Both the position numbers and the translations under genes were made by a program. Below are positions 38,051 through 46,830 of a DNA stretch of 64,000 nucleotides, one piece after another. This stretch comes from Herbaspirillum sp. CF444 (lineage in GTDB: Bacteria; Pseudomonadota; Gammaproteobacteria; Burkholderiales; Burkholderiaceae_D): NCBI RefSeq assembly GCF_000282135.1, contig NZ_AKJW01000007.1, positions 1-64,000 on the forward strand, read 5' to 3'. A model generated the notes under the pieces. It saw only the letters and a list, made by a program, of their open reading frames with translations, did not search any database and had not been told where the DNA came from. Each line of letters opens with the position of its first letter. The first letter of the stretch is position 1.

Positions 38051-39493
38051 ATAAGCCCGCGCCGACGTCTGCAGCGTCACCCAGCGCAAATCGGTAAACG
38101 CCTCGATCCCCGCCTTGCCGCCGAAGCGGCCGATGCCGCTGCTCTTGACGCCGCCGAAAGGCATCTGCGGTTCGTCATGCACGGTCGCGCCGTTGATGTG
38201 GCAGATGCCCGATTCAATCCGCGCCGCCACGCGCAGGGCGCGCGCCGTGTCCTTGCTGAACACCGCCGACGACAAGCCGTAGTCGTTGTCGTTGGCGCAG
38301 GCGATCGCCGCATCTTCGCCGTCCACCCGCACGATGCCCTTGACCGGGCCGAAGGATTCTTCGCTGTAGATGTCCATCGCCGGCGTCACGTGGTCCAGCA
38401 GCGTCGCCGGGATCAGCGTCGAGTCGGCCTTGCCGCCGCACACCAATGTTGCGCCCTTGGCCAGCGCGTCGTCGATCAGCGCATTGCAGCGATCGACGGT
38501 TTTCCGGTCCACCACCGATCCGAGCACCACCGGCCCCTGGCGCGGATCGCCCAGCGGCAGGTTCTTCGCTTTTGCCGCCAGACGCGCGACGAAATCATCG
38601 GCGATCTTGTGATCGACGATGATGCGTTCGGTCGACATGCAGATCTGGCCCGAGTTGGCGAAGGCGCCGAAGGCCACGCCGTTGACCGCGACCTCCAGGT
38701 CGGCGTCGTCCAGCACCAGCGCCGGCGCCTTGCCGCCCAACTCCAGCACCACGGGTTTGAGATATGTTGCGCACAGCATCGCGATGATCTTGCCGACGTG
38801 CGTCGAGCCGGTGAAGTTGACGCGGCGCACCGCCTTGTGCGCGACCATCGCTTCCACCACGGCGGCGGCATCGGCCGGCGCGTTGGTGACGAAGTTGACC
38901 ACGCCCCTGGGCAGGCCGGCTTCCTGCAAGGCCTCGATGATCAGGCCGTGCGTCGCCGGGCACAACTCCGATCCCTTGAGCACCACCGTATTGCCGCAAG
39001 CCAGCGGCGCCGCGATCGCGCGCACGCCGAGGATGACCGGCGCGTTCCACGGCGCCATGCCCAGCACCACGCCGGCCGGCTGGCGCACGGCCATCGCCAG
39101 GTTGCCGGGCAGGTCGGAAGGAATCACTTCGCCGCCGATCTGCGTCGTCAGCGCGGCGGCTTCGAGCAAGGTGTTGGCCGCCAGATGGACGTTGAAGCCG
39201 GCCCAGATCGCCGACGCCCCGGTCTCACTCGCCATCGCCTGGACGAAGGCATCGGCCTTCGCCTCCAGCGCATGCGCCGCCTTCATCAGCAAGGCGCGGC
39301 GTTCGCCGGGACCGGTCGCCGCCCATGCCGGGAAAGCCGCTGCAGCAGCTTCCACCGCCTGCACCGCATCGGCCACGCCGGCTGCCGGTGCGACGGTGGC
39401 GACTGTGCCGTCGAGCGGGTTGCGCCGCTCAAAGGTCGCGCCGTTCTTGGCCTGGGTTTGTTCGCCGCCTACCAGCATCGAGATTGTGTTCAT
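38042..39493 (-). CDS. aldehyde dehydrogenase, probable benzaldehyde dehydrogenase
   Basis: A 483-residue NAD(P)-dependent aldehyde dehydrogenase. Cofactor and active-site motifs are present: AVRRVNFTGSTHVGK, LELGGKAPALVLDDADLE (catalytic Glu) and GQICMSTERI (catalytic Cys). It resembles salicylaldehyde and vanillin dehydrogenases. It lies 20 nt downstream of benzoylformate decarboxylase, whose product is benzaldehyde, so oxidation of benzaldehyde to benzoate is the likely reaction. The start at 39493 (MNTISMLVGG) is chosen over a 100-codon extension that is a frame shadow of the decarboxylase. Confidence 0.88.
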   Translation of the reverse strand: MNTISMLVGGEQTQAKNGATFERRNPLDGTVATVAPAAGVADAVQAVEAAAAAFPAWAATGPGERRALLMKAAHALEAKADAFVQAMASETGASAIWAGFNVHLAANTLLEAAALTTQIGGEVIPSDLPGNLAMAVRQPAGVVLGMAPWNAPVILGVRAIAAPLACGNTVVLKGSELCPATHGLIIEALQEAGLPRGVVNFVTNAPADAAAVVEAMVAHKAVRRVNFTGSTHVGKIIAMLCATYLKPVVLELGGKAPALVLDDADLEVAVNGVAFGAFANSGQICMSTERIIVDHKIADDFVARLAAKAKNLPLGDPRQGPVVLGSVVDRKTVDRCNALIDDALAKGATLVCGGKADSTLIPATLLDHVTPAMDIYSEESFGPVKGIVRVDGEDAAIACANDNDYGLSSAVFSKDTARALRVAARIESGICHINGATVHDEPQMPFGGVKSSGIGRFGGKAGIEAFTDLRWVTLQTSARAYPF

Positions 39494-39513
39494 GTTGTCT
39501 CCATTGAAAATAG

Positions 39514-41178
39514 TTATGCGACTTCGACATCGATCAGCATCGGCTGGTGCGTGTCCTTGCGGCTCAGCGCCAGTTGCAAGGCATCGCGCAAGGCCGACGC
39601 ATCGGCCACGCGCAACGCGGTGCAGCCCTGGGCCTGCGCCAGCCCGACAAAGTCGATCGCCGGCAACTCCGTGCCTTGCACCACATCCGTCGCGCTGAAG
39701 CCGAACACCGGCGCAAAATCCTGCAGCGCCGCATAGCGGCCGTTGTTGAGGATCACGAAGGTGATCGGTAACTGCATCTGCGCCGCGCTCCACAGCGATT
39801 GGATCGAATACATGCTGGAGCCGTCGCCGAAGATGCCAATGAGTCGAGCATCCGGCTTAGTGGATGCGACCCCGAGGGCGACACCCAATGCCGCCGGCAT
39901 GCCGTAGCCCAGCCCGCCGCTGTCCATCGTAAAAAATCCCTCGCTCTGCGTGATCGGCAGATAGTTCTGCATCACCGAGCGCGCGCTCGGCGCTTCTTCC
40001 ACGATGATGTCGGACGGCTTGCGCAATTCCGTCAGCGTCTGCATCACATACGCCACCGACAACGGCGAGGTCGGCTCCGCCCGCGGACGCGGCGCGCGCG
40101 GCGCAGGCAGCGCACGCGCCGGCGGCGCTGCGCGCGCCAGCAGATCCAGCACGCTCAGGCGGATGCTGCCGACTGCGGCCGTACCCGACGGCGTCCACGC
40201 CGCCGTGGTCGGATCGTCGGTCAGCTGGCACAGCACCGCGCCGGGCGGCAGATGCGGACCCGTGCCTTCCACGTGATACGTGAACGCCGGCGCACCGAGT
40301 GCGAAGATGCAATCGTGACCGTCGAGCAGGCCGACGATCTTTTCGCGCATCGCCGGCAAGAAACCGGCGAACAAGCGATGGTCTTCCGGAAAGCTGCAAC
40401 GCCCCGACATCGGCGCCGCAAACACGCGCGCGTTGTGGCGCTCGGCCAGTTGCACCACCGTGTCCCAGGCATTGTCGCGATCCACCGCCGCGCCGACCAC
40501 GAAAACAGGGCGCCGGCTCGCGTCCAGCATCGCGCCGATCTGATCCAGCACCAACGGCTCGGCGCGCAGCTCGGTGCTCACCGTGCGCGGCGCCAGCAAC
40601 TCCGCCGGCTGATCCCAGTCGTCCGCCGGAATCGACACCAGCACCGGCCCGCGCGGCGGCATCATCGCGATGTAATACGCGCGCGCAATCGCCAGCGGCA
40701 CGTCGGCCGCGCGCGCCGGCTCCACGCTCCACTTCACGTAGGGCTTGGGCAACTCGGTCGCCTGCGCAGAAAAGAGGAAAGGATCGAACGGCAGAATCGA
40801 ACGCGCCTGCTGGCCCGCCGTGATCACCATCGGCGTGCGGTTCTTGAAGGCCGTGAAGATGTTGCCCATCGCATTGCCCACGCCCGCCGCCGAATGCAGG
40901 TTCACCATCGCCGCATTGCGCGTGGCCTGCGCGTAGCCGTCGGCCATGCCCACCACCACAGCCTCCTGCAAGCCCAGCACATAGCGAAAGTCCTCGGGGA
41001 AATCGCGGAACATCGGCAGCTCGGTCGACCCCGGATTGCCGAACACCGAGGTCATGCCGACCCTCCGCATGAAGTCCAGTACGGCATCGCGCACGGTGAT
41101 GGTTGAAGACGATGTGCTTGATGCAGCCGAGGCAGCCGAGGCGGCCGAACAGGCCTGCGTGGATTGGGAAATGCTCAC
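39514..41178 (-). CDS. mdlC: benzoylformate decarboxylase (ThDP-dependent)
   Basis: A 554-residue thiamine-diphosphate enzyme that splits benzoylformate to benzaldehyde and CO2 in the mandelate pathway. Active-site residues keep the spacing of the Pseudomonas putida enzyme (Ser26, Glu47, His70): Ser51 in FGNPGSTELP, Glu72 in LGLQEAVVVG and His95 in NLHSAAGVG. A further His lies in FTYHVEG near residue 302. The ThDP/Mg motif is GDGSSMYSIQSLW...ILNNG. The likely start is GTG at 41178 after AGGAGA. The N-terminal 25 residues are an Ala/Ser-rich tail encoded by a short repeat and are absent from the Pseudomonas enzyme. Confidence 0.88.
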   Translation of the reverse strand: MSISQSTQACSAASAASAASSTSSSTITVRDAVLDFMRRVGMTSVFGNPGSTELPMFRDFPEDFRYVLGLQEAVVVGMADGYAQATRNAAMVNLHSAAGVGNAMGNIFTAFKNRTPMVITAGQQARSILPFDPFLFSAQATELPKPYVKWSVEPARAADVPLAIARAYYIAMMPPRGPVLVSIPADDWDQPAELLAPRTVSTELRAEPLVLDQIGAMLDASRRPVFVVGAAVDRDNAWDTVVQLAERHNARVFAAPMSGRCSFPEDHRLFAGFLPAMREKIVGLLDGHDCIFALGAPAFTYHVEGTGPHLPPGAVLCQLTDDPTTAAWTPSGTAAVGSIRLSVLDLLARAAPPARALPAPRAPRPRAEPTSPLSVAYVMQTLTELRKPSDIIVEEAPSARSVMQNYLPITQSEGFFTMDSGGLGYGMPAALGVALGVASTKPDARLIGIFGDGSSMYSIQSLWSAAQMQLPITFVILNNGRYAALQDFAPVFGFSATDVVQGTELPAIDFVGLAQAQGCTALRVADASALRDALQLALSRKDTHQPMLIDVEVA

Positions 41179-41248
41179 CCTGGTTCTCCTGTATTCAATG
41201 TGGGGATTGCAGTGCAGCGTGGCGAGGCCTGGCCGCACGACAGTTGCA

Positions 41249-41305
41249 CAAGTATGAAAGCGCAAGCCTTGTTTTGAAATTGCCTTTTGGGATAAAAGAC
41301 ATTAC
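41249..41305 (-). promoter_or_regulatory. promoter and LysR operator of mdlC, copy 1 of a shared block
   Basis: Read on the minus strand, the block has a LysR-like dyad (CTTTTATCCCAAAAGG, an imperfect AAAAGR-N5-YCTTTT palindrome), then TTTCAA, 17 bp and CATACT, i.e. a sigma70-like -35/-10 pair, 71 bp before the mdlC start. A near-identical block lies at 45019-45075. Operator just upstream of -35 is the usual geometry for LysR activation. The divergent LysR gene starts 9 bp beyond the block. Confidence 0.75.
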
Positions 41306-41313
41306 TCTTTCGC

Positions 41314-42219
41314 ATGACTTTCGACCTGCGCCAGCTCACCGCTTTCACCACCATCGTCGCCACCGGCAGTCTCGGCCGCAGCGCCGATGCCCTGCACGTG
41401 ACGCAACCGGCGCTGAGCCGCACCATCAAGCGCCTCGAAGAACAAGTCGGCGCGCCGCTCTTCGAACGCCACTCCAAAGGCATGCAGCTCACCGCCATCG
41501 GCAAGGCCCTGTTGCCGCACGCCACGCTCTTGCTGCGCGAAGCCCAACACGCCGCCGAAGAGATCGACGCCATGCGCGGCCTCGTCAAAGGCACCATCCG
41601 CGTCGGCGCCGTCGGCAGCATCGCCAGCATGGTCCTGCCGCTGGCCATCGGCGAAGTCCTCAAGAAGCATCCAACCCTGCAAGTGCAAGTTATCGAAGGC
41701 GTGTGGGATCGACTCACTGACGCCCTCATCACCCACGAAGTCGACCTCGCCCTCGGCATGGCCGTCGACGATACCGAGGATATTTGCGCCATCGGCGACT
41801 GCCGCTGGGAAGACACCAGCTACGTCGTCGCCGCCGCCGACCACCCGCTGCACCAGAAGAAAAACCTCAGCCTCAGCGACACCTTGTCGCAACCCTGGGC
41901 GCTGCCGCCGCAAGGCACCGGCCCCTATGAGCAGATGCAACAAGTCTTCCACGACCACGGCCTGCCCATGCCCGACAGCGCGGTAGAAACGCGCTCGGTC
42001 ATGGTGTTGAAAAGCCTGGTGACACGCTCAGGATTCCTGAGCTGGATGCCCGCCCCGATGTTCGAAGTGGACCGCAAGGCGCAGCTGATTACCGCGCTGG
42101 AGATCGAAGGCGCGACGGGGACGAGAACGCTGACTGCGTTTCGTCGCCGGCATGGGATTTTGCCGGGGCCGGCGGTTAGGTTGTTGGAGGAGTTGAGGGT
42201 GTTGACGGTGCGAGGTTAG
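41314..42219 (+). CDS. LysR family transcriptional regulator of the aromatic module
   Basis: A 301-residue regulator with an N-terminal HTH (LRQLTAFTTIVATGSLGRSADALHVTQPALSRTIKRLEEQ, residues 4-43) and a C-terminal effector domain (residues 90-290, starting IRVGAVGSIASMVLPLAIGEV). It is divergent from the benzoylformate decarboxylase and aldehyde dehydrogenase genes. A LysR-type operator lies between the two starts and is repeated before the aromatic acid symporter, so this protein is the probable activator of all three. Confidence 0.9.
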   Translation: MTFDLRQLTAFTTIVATGSLGRSADALHVTQPALSRTIKRLEEQVGAPLFERHSKGMQLTAIGKALLPHATLLLREAQHAAEEIDAMRGLVKGTIRVGAVGSIASMVLPLAIGEVLKKHPTLQVQVIEGVWDRLTDALITHEVDLALGMAVDDTEDICAIGDCRWEDTSYVVAAADHPLHQKKNLSLSDTLSQPWALPPQGTGPYEQMQQVFHDHGLPMPDSAVETRSVMVLKSLVTRSGFLSWMPAPMFEVDRKAQLITALEIEGATGTRTLTAFRRRHGILPGPAVRLLEELRVLTVRG

Positions 42220-42258
42220 CGCTTGGTGATTATTCGAAAAATATTAAAAGGATAGGTG

Positions 42259-43134
42259 ATGGAGTTTTCGAGTCCAGTTCAGGTGGTGCAGCAAGTATTC
42301 AGTTTCTTCGGAATAACTCCAGCGGCGCTGTGGGTTATTGTCTATCCGACGGTATTGATCGGAGCCATAGTATTGTTTGGCTGCTTTCGTACGCAGTCTG
42401 ATCATTTGCTGATGGCCAGAATATGGAGGCTTTTGCAAGGTAAGCGCCCGATCACAGATCAAGCTGTGAATTCCTATTTTGCAGATAGGGATGCCTTGAT
42501 GAAATTCACATTTCATACAACGCTCCCTATGCCAACTCTAGCTAATGTGCATCGAATAATCCAATGGGCAGACAAAAGAGAGATACCCATGCGCGAGATC
42601 CGAAAATGCGGCCATTTTTTCGATTTAAGAAAATTGGAAATTAGAAAAGAGAAAATATGGCGCTCATACCAGCAAATAATAGCGTTGCTAATAGGGATTG
42701 TTCTTGGCTATGGCTGCATTGGACTTGGAATATTGGCTCTTGCCCCGAACGTGCTTGTTCAGCTCAAAACAGGCGAACAGCGTTGGTTTTTTATAAGCGA
42801 AAAAGGGGCGGTAAAGACCCTTACTAAGGATAGTCGCTTTACGATCTCCGATTGCGCAAAAAATCAGAACGATATTTCAGTCAAATCGGGGTGGAACAGT
42901 GAAGATATAAAAACCATGTGCGAGATTCTCAAAGATCCTAGTTTGGATAAAGATGTGGCTGATATGTTGATTGGGCAGCGAGCGGCATCCTCTGTTTTTG
43001 CGGTGCTTTTTCTAGTCTTAACCTATATCTCCATCACATTATTCACTAGAAGTATTGCCGCGCGCGATATGTTGAAACTACTAGCTCAACTGGATGCAGA
43101 AGGAGCATTCATGCAACTAGAGCTTGATCTTTGA
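42259..43134 (+). CDS. membrane protein of unknown function, low G+C
   Basis: A 291-residue protein with predicted helices near residues 10-50 (FGITPAALWVIVYPTVLIGAIVLF), 138-160 (IIALLIGIVLGYGCIGLGILAL) and 244-265 (SSVFAVLFLVLTYISITLF). Between the last two lies a roughly 80-residue extracytoplasmic-type region with two cysteines (SDCAKNQNDI, TMCEILKDP). No family recognised. Base composition and codon use are markedly A+T-richer than the LysR and symporter genes on either side, suggesting acquisition. The ATG at 42259 follows AAAAGGA. Confidence 0.75.
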   Translation: MEFSSPVQVVQQVFSFFGITPAALWVIVYPTVLIGAIVLFGCFRTQSDHLLMARIWRLLQGKRPITDQAVNSYFADRDALMKFTFHTTLPMPTLANVHRIIQWADKREIPMREIRKCGHFFDLRKLEIRKEKIWRSYQQIIALLIGIVLGYGCIGLGILALAPNVLVQLKTGEQRWFFISEKGAVKTLTKDSRFTISDCAKNQNDISVKSGWNSEDIKTMCEILKDPSLDKDVADMLIGQRAASSVFAVLFLVLTYISITLFTRSIAARDMLKLLAQLDAEGAFMQLELDL

Positions 43135-43491
43135 TGTGCATTTAAACTCTAGCTCCTGTTATTAAATGAGGCTGGACATCCCATAGACTCGAGGGCATAC
43201 GTTGTCTGCGTTAGATGCAGACAACGTATGCAGCATGATCAAATAAAAAAATACAAAGATGTAGCTTCCCGGTTCGAGGATGTCTATTTATTTCTTGAGA
43301 AGCGCCTATTACATCAGATAGGTTGCCGTTAGAAATAGTTTCTATAATCCTGATAATCGGATTTTTACTTGCTCATGTGGTCTATTACAAATTGACGGAT
43401 CCAATACAGATTTATCTCATCAACGCACTGACTTGCTAGGTTTATCTGAGGGCCACTTGGCCCAAGGCAGTGGTCCTCTTCAATTCAATTT
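43135..43491. other. A+T-rich intergenic stretch with a large inverted repeat
   Basis: No intact gene in 357 bp. A 15-bp perfect inverted repeat (GCATACGTTGTCTGC, loop of 7) spans 43195-43231, shortly after the membrane-protein gene, and could end its transcript. An open stretch at about 43299-43437 would encode one hydrophobic helix (IVSIILIIGFLLAHVVYY) and ends in a stop, but has no good start. It may be a remnant of a second acquired membrane gene. Confidence 0.5.
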
Positions 43492-44856
43492 TTATCCTTT
43501 AGATAATATTTCCTTGGTTACTGGACTTCCGGACCTAACCAACCTCGGAATATGCCCCCGCACCACCAGCAACGCCCCCAACACGAACACCATCGCCGTC
43601 CCGAGCATCACCAGATAACCATTGGCGCCCGCGCCGGTAATCACTATCGCTCCCGCAAATGCACTGAGAATCGCACCGAGCCGACCGAAGGCCAGGGCGG
43701 ATGCGGTGCCGGTGGCGCGCACTCCGGTGGGGTAGATGTAGGCGCACAGCGCGAACATGGTGGATTGCACCGCGTTGACGAACAGGCCATGCAGACCCAA
43801 TCCGAAGATGAAGAGGCCGGTGGCGTGCGAGGCATCCACACCCAACAGCAGCAAGGCGCTGGCGACGCCGCCGATACTGCACAGGAGCAGCGGGCCGCGT
43901 GAGCCGTAGCGGGTGATGGCGACGGCGCAGACCAGGGCACCGATGACGCCGCCCAGATTGTAGGCTGTCAGTCCGGCGCCGGCGATGGCGACGTTGAGGC
44001 CTTCGGCGGCGAGCATGGTGGGCAGCCAGCTGAAGGCGCTGTACACCGCGAGCAGACACATGAAGAAGGCGCACCAGATGGCGATGGTGTCGCGTGCGCG
44101 GCCGTCGCTGAAGAGAGCGCGGAAGCCCAGGCGCTGCTCTGCCTTCTGTTCGCTCATGTCGGTGAAGCCGGTGGCGGCGTTGACGTTGCGGGCCATGCGC
44201 GCGAGCAGCTTGCGCAGTTCGGGCCAGCGCTGTTCGCGGCGGGCCAGGTAGCGCGGCGATTCGGGCAGCGCGAGGATCAGCAGCACGGCCAGCACCAGCG
44301 GCAGCGCGCCGCCGATGAAGAACAGGCCGCGCCAGCCGTACAACGGCATCACCGCGCCGGCGAACAAACCTGCCAGCATGCCGCCCAGCGGCACGCAGAC
44401 GATGGTGGCGGTGACGGCGACGGTGCGGTGTTTGGCGGGTGTGAATTCCGCGGTCATGGTGGTGGAGCTGGGCAGGGCGCCGCCGATGCCGAAGCCGGCG
44501 ATCAGGCGCAGGATGGCGATGGTCGGCACGTCGGGCGCCAGGCCGATGGCGCAGGTGGCCGCGCCGAAAATCAATACGCTGCCGATGATGGCCCAGCGGC
44601 GGCCGAAGCGATCGGCGAACAAGCCGGCGCAGGCGCTGCCCAGGCCCATGCCGATCAGCCCGGCGGCGACCGCGGGCGCGAAGGCGCTGCGGGTGATGCC
44701 CCATTCCTTGATCAGCACCGGGATCGCGAAGCCGATCAGCTGGCCGTCGAAGCCGTCCATGACGATGGACAGCGCGGCCAGGCAGACCACGAACTTTTGC
44801 ATCGCGGTGAAGACGCCGTCGTCGAGGGTCTTGCCGATGTCGATGGAGGCGCTCAT
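43492..44856 (-). CDS. MFS aromatic acid/H+ symporter (AAHS family)
   Basis: A 454-residue 12-helix transporter. AAHS motifs are present: IVMDGFDGQLIGFAIPVLIKEWG in helix 1 with the conserved DGFD, GLFADRFGRRWAIIGS (loop 2-3), LRLIAGFGIGGALPSSTTMTAEF and LPESPRYLARR. Relatives PcaK, BenK and MhpT import aromatic acids. Near the benzoylformate decarboxylase module, and sharing its promoter block, it probably imports mandelate, benzoylformate or benzoate. The start at 44856 follows GGAGACGGCGGC; the much longer open frame upstream is a shadow of the EAL gene. Confidence 0.9.
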   Translation of the reverse strand: MSASIDIGKTLDDGVFTAMQKFVVCLAALSIVMDGFDGQLIGFAIPVLIKEWGITRSAFAPAVAAGLIGMGLGSACAGLFADRFGRRWAIIGSVLIFGAATCAIGLAPDVPTIAILRLIAGFGIGGALPSSTTMTAEFTPAKHRTVAVTATIVCVPLGGMLAGLFAGAVMPLYGWRGLFFIGGALPLVLAVLLILALPESPRYLARREQRWPELRKLLARMARNVNAATGFTDMSEQKAEQRLGFRALFSDGRARDTIAIWCAFFMCLLAVYSAFSWLPTMLAAEGLNVAIAGAGLTAYNLGGVIGALVCAVAITRYGSRGPLLLCSIGGVASALLLLGVDASHATGLFIFGLGLHGLFVNAVQSTMFALCAYIYPTGVRATGTASALAFGRLGAILSAFAGAIVITGAGANGYLVMLGTAMVFVLGALLVVRGHIPRLVRSGSPVTKEILSKG

Positions 44857-44930
44857 GCCGCCGTCTCCGGATGGGGATGATGAAGGAATGCGCCGGCAGC
44901 GCCGGGTGTTTCCATTCTGTCTTGCAGCAT
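44853..44930 (-). CDS. possible 25-residue leader peptide coupled to the symporter
   Basis: A short frame with a consensus AAGGAG 8 nt before its ATG. Its stop overlaps the symporter start as ATGA, the classic geometry for translational coupling. The peptide has a His/Pro-rich end (LHHPHPETAA). It lies in the roughly 160-nt leader between the predicted promoter and the symporter gene. It could be a regulatory upstream ORF or a chance frame; there is no homology to judge by. Confidence 0.4.
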   Translation of the reverse strand: MLQDRMETPGAAGAFLHHPHPETAA

Positions 44931-45018
44931 GGCCTTGTCTCCTTGAATTGCTTGTCGGTATTTTTATACGTATCTGACATCGCGCGTGCAGACCGTGCCG
45001 ACGCGATTTTTGTGCGGC

Positions 45019-45075
45019 CAAGTATGGAAGAGGGTGGCCCGATTTGGAATTACCTTTTGGGGTAAAAGGCATTAC
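45019..45075 (-). promoter_or_regulatory. promoter and LysR operator of the symporter, copy 2 of a shared block
   Basis: On the minus strand the operator-like palindrome CCTTTTACCCCAAAAGG is followed by TTCCAA, 17 bp and CATACT. Its 32-bp core (45044-45075) matches 41274-41305 at 28 of 32 positions, and the CATACTTG portion is conserved at the same distance. The start of the symporter gene is about 160 bp downstream. Confidence 0.75.
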
Positions 45076-45113
45076 CGCGATGCATGACTTGCTTGCCGGC
45101 GCCGGCCGGCGGT

Positions 45114-46742
45114 TCAGGCCGACGTCGGCGGGTCGTCGTCGATCGATACCGGCGTCGCCGGCTGCATGGCGTGGGCCGGAGCGATGCCTTGATGCAGGGC
45201 AAGGTTGTGCCGGCAGTAGGCGATGAACTCCGCCGCCGGCATGGCCTTGGCGTAGAGCCAGCCCTGCACGAACTCGACTTCGTGTCTGAGCAGGTAGTCG
45301 GCCTGCTCTTGCGTTTCGACGCCTTCGGCGACGATCTTGAGCCTGAGCGTCTTGGCCATGCCGATGATGTGCGGCGTCACGCTGCTGGTGGCGGAATCGG
45401 TGCCGATGGTGTCGATGAAGGACTTGTCGATCTTGAGCGCATCCAGCGGCAGGCTTTGCAGGTAGGACAGGCTGGAATAGCCGGTGCCGAAGTCGTCGAT
45501 GGCGACCGCGTGTCCCGCGACGCGGGCCCTGGTCAGCGTCACGCGCGCGGAGTTGACGTCCATGAAGCCGCGCTCGGTGGCTTCCAGCCAGATCTGCTGC
45601 GCTTCGATGCCGCTGCCCTTGAGGGCGGCCTGCACCGAGGTCAGCGCGCGCCCGGTCTTGATGTCGTCGGCGCTGAGGTTGATGGCGATGTGCAGGTTGC
45701 GGTCGGACGCCAGCAACTGCTTGAGGTCCTTGACGACGTTGTCGATGACCTGGTCGGTGATGGGCAGGATCAGGCCGCTTTCTTCCGCCAGCGGGATGAA
45801 CAGGTCGGGCCGCACCATGCTGCCGTCCGCGCGTTGCCAGCGCACCAGCGCCTCGGCGCCGATGCACAGGCCGGTGCGCAGCTCGACGATGGGCTGGTAG
45901 TGCACCACGAACTCGCGCCGCTTGATGGCGACGTTGAGTTCGCCCAGCGACGATAGCCGTCGCCGCATGCCCCAGACCATCGCGGCGACGATGAGCGCGG
46001 CGATCACGGCGCCGATCGGCAGCAGCACCAGTTGCTCCTGCCGCAGCCGCTTGAACAGATAGCTGCGCGGTTCGATGGCGGTGGCGATCAGGCCCGAGGC
46101 GCGCACGGTGGCGACCAGGTAATTCTCGTCGACGCTGTTGACCGGGTTGGCGACGATGTCGCGCACCAGCAGGGGATCGGGCGCATTCTGGTCGCCCAGC
46201 ACGTAGCCTTGTTCGGTCGCCGTCGCCATCTGGATGCCGGCGTCGACGATGACGTCGACAAAGCGCGACGGCATCGTCAGGACATTGTGCGCGCCGTACT
46301 GTACCGCCACCATGGAATTGCCCAGGCTGATGGCCGGCGTCATGCGCAGGGTGACCTGGAGTCCGTCGGGCGTCGTGAAATCGACCGGCGTCTGCTCGAT
46401 GTATTTGTCGGAGCGGCCCCACGAGGTGCACTGCAGCTTGCCGTTGCGGAAATAGCCGATCTCTTCGATGGAGCGCGTGTTGACGGTCAGCTGCCGCATG
46501 CGCGCGATGTGGGCGTCGGAACAGGGCTTGAGGTTGAGCGGCTCGATGGCGTGCAGCGCCGAGCGGATTTCACTGAAGGAAATATTGGCGCGCAGGATGG
46601 CTTGCTGGGCGTACAGGGCAAGGCGGTTCTGCTCTTCGCTGACCGCGCGCGTCCACGAGAAATACAACATGATGATCAGCGGCAGCGCGGCGCCGACCAG
46701 GGCCAGCAGGACGGTGACGAAGATGACGCGGGACCGGCTCAT
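45114..46742 (-). CDS. cyclic-di-GMP phosphodiesterase, CSS-EAL type
   Basis: A 542-residue membrane enzyme. Transmembrane helix near residues 5-26 (VIFVTVLLALVGAALPLIIML), a periplasmic CSS-motif domain (LKPCSDAHIARMRQ ... KLQCTSWGRS, with the redox-sensing Cys pair), second helix near 225-245, then a cytoplasmic EAL domain with all catalytic motifs: GAEALVRWQ, INLSADDI, LEATERG, AIDDFGTGYSSL, KIDKSFI, AEGVET, QGWLYAKAM. It should hydrolyse c-di-GMP under control of periplasmic thiol state, favouring motility over attachment. The start at 46742 follows AAGGAGAAG. Confidence 0.93.
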   Translation of the reverse strand: MSRSRVIFVTVLLALVGAALPLIIMLYFSWTRAVSEEQNRLALYAQQAILRANISFSEIRSALHAIEPLNLKPCSDAHIARMRQLTVNTRSIEEIGYFRNGKLQCTSWGRSDKYIEQTPVDFTTPDGLQVTLRMTPAISLGNSMVAVQYGAHNVLTMPSRFVDVIVDAGIQMATATEQGYVLGDQNAPDPLLVRDIVANPVNSVDENYLVATVRASGLIATAIEPRSYLFKRLRQEQLVLLPIGAVIAALIVAAMVWGMRRRLSSLGELNVAIKRREFVVHYQPIVELRTGLCIGAEALVRWQRADGSMVRPDLFIPLAEESGLILPITDQVIDNVVKDLKQLLASDRNLHIAINLSADDIKTGRALTSVQAALKGSGIEAQQIWLEATERGFMDVNSARVTLTRARVAGHAVAIDDFGTGYSSLSYLQSLPLDALKIDKSFIDTIGTDSATSSVTPHIIGMAKTLRLKIVAEGVETQEQADYLLRHEVEFVQGWLYAKAMPAAEFIAYCRHNLALHQGIAPAHAMQPATPVSIDDDPPTSA

Positions 46743-46830
46743 GTTGCTTCTCCTTGTTCTTATAGTCTGGAGGAAATGCAGTACTGCCAAGTGTAATGAA
46801 AAACGCCGCGATCGGGCCCTGATGCAGCTC

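Noticed and set aside
44857-46431. A fused 979-codon reading of the symporter extended upstream
   Set aside because: The extension is a frame shadow of the EAL gene; the symporter start with its ribosome-binding site is at 44856.
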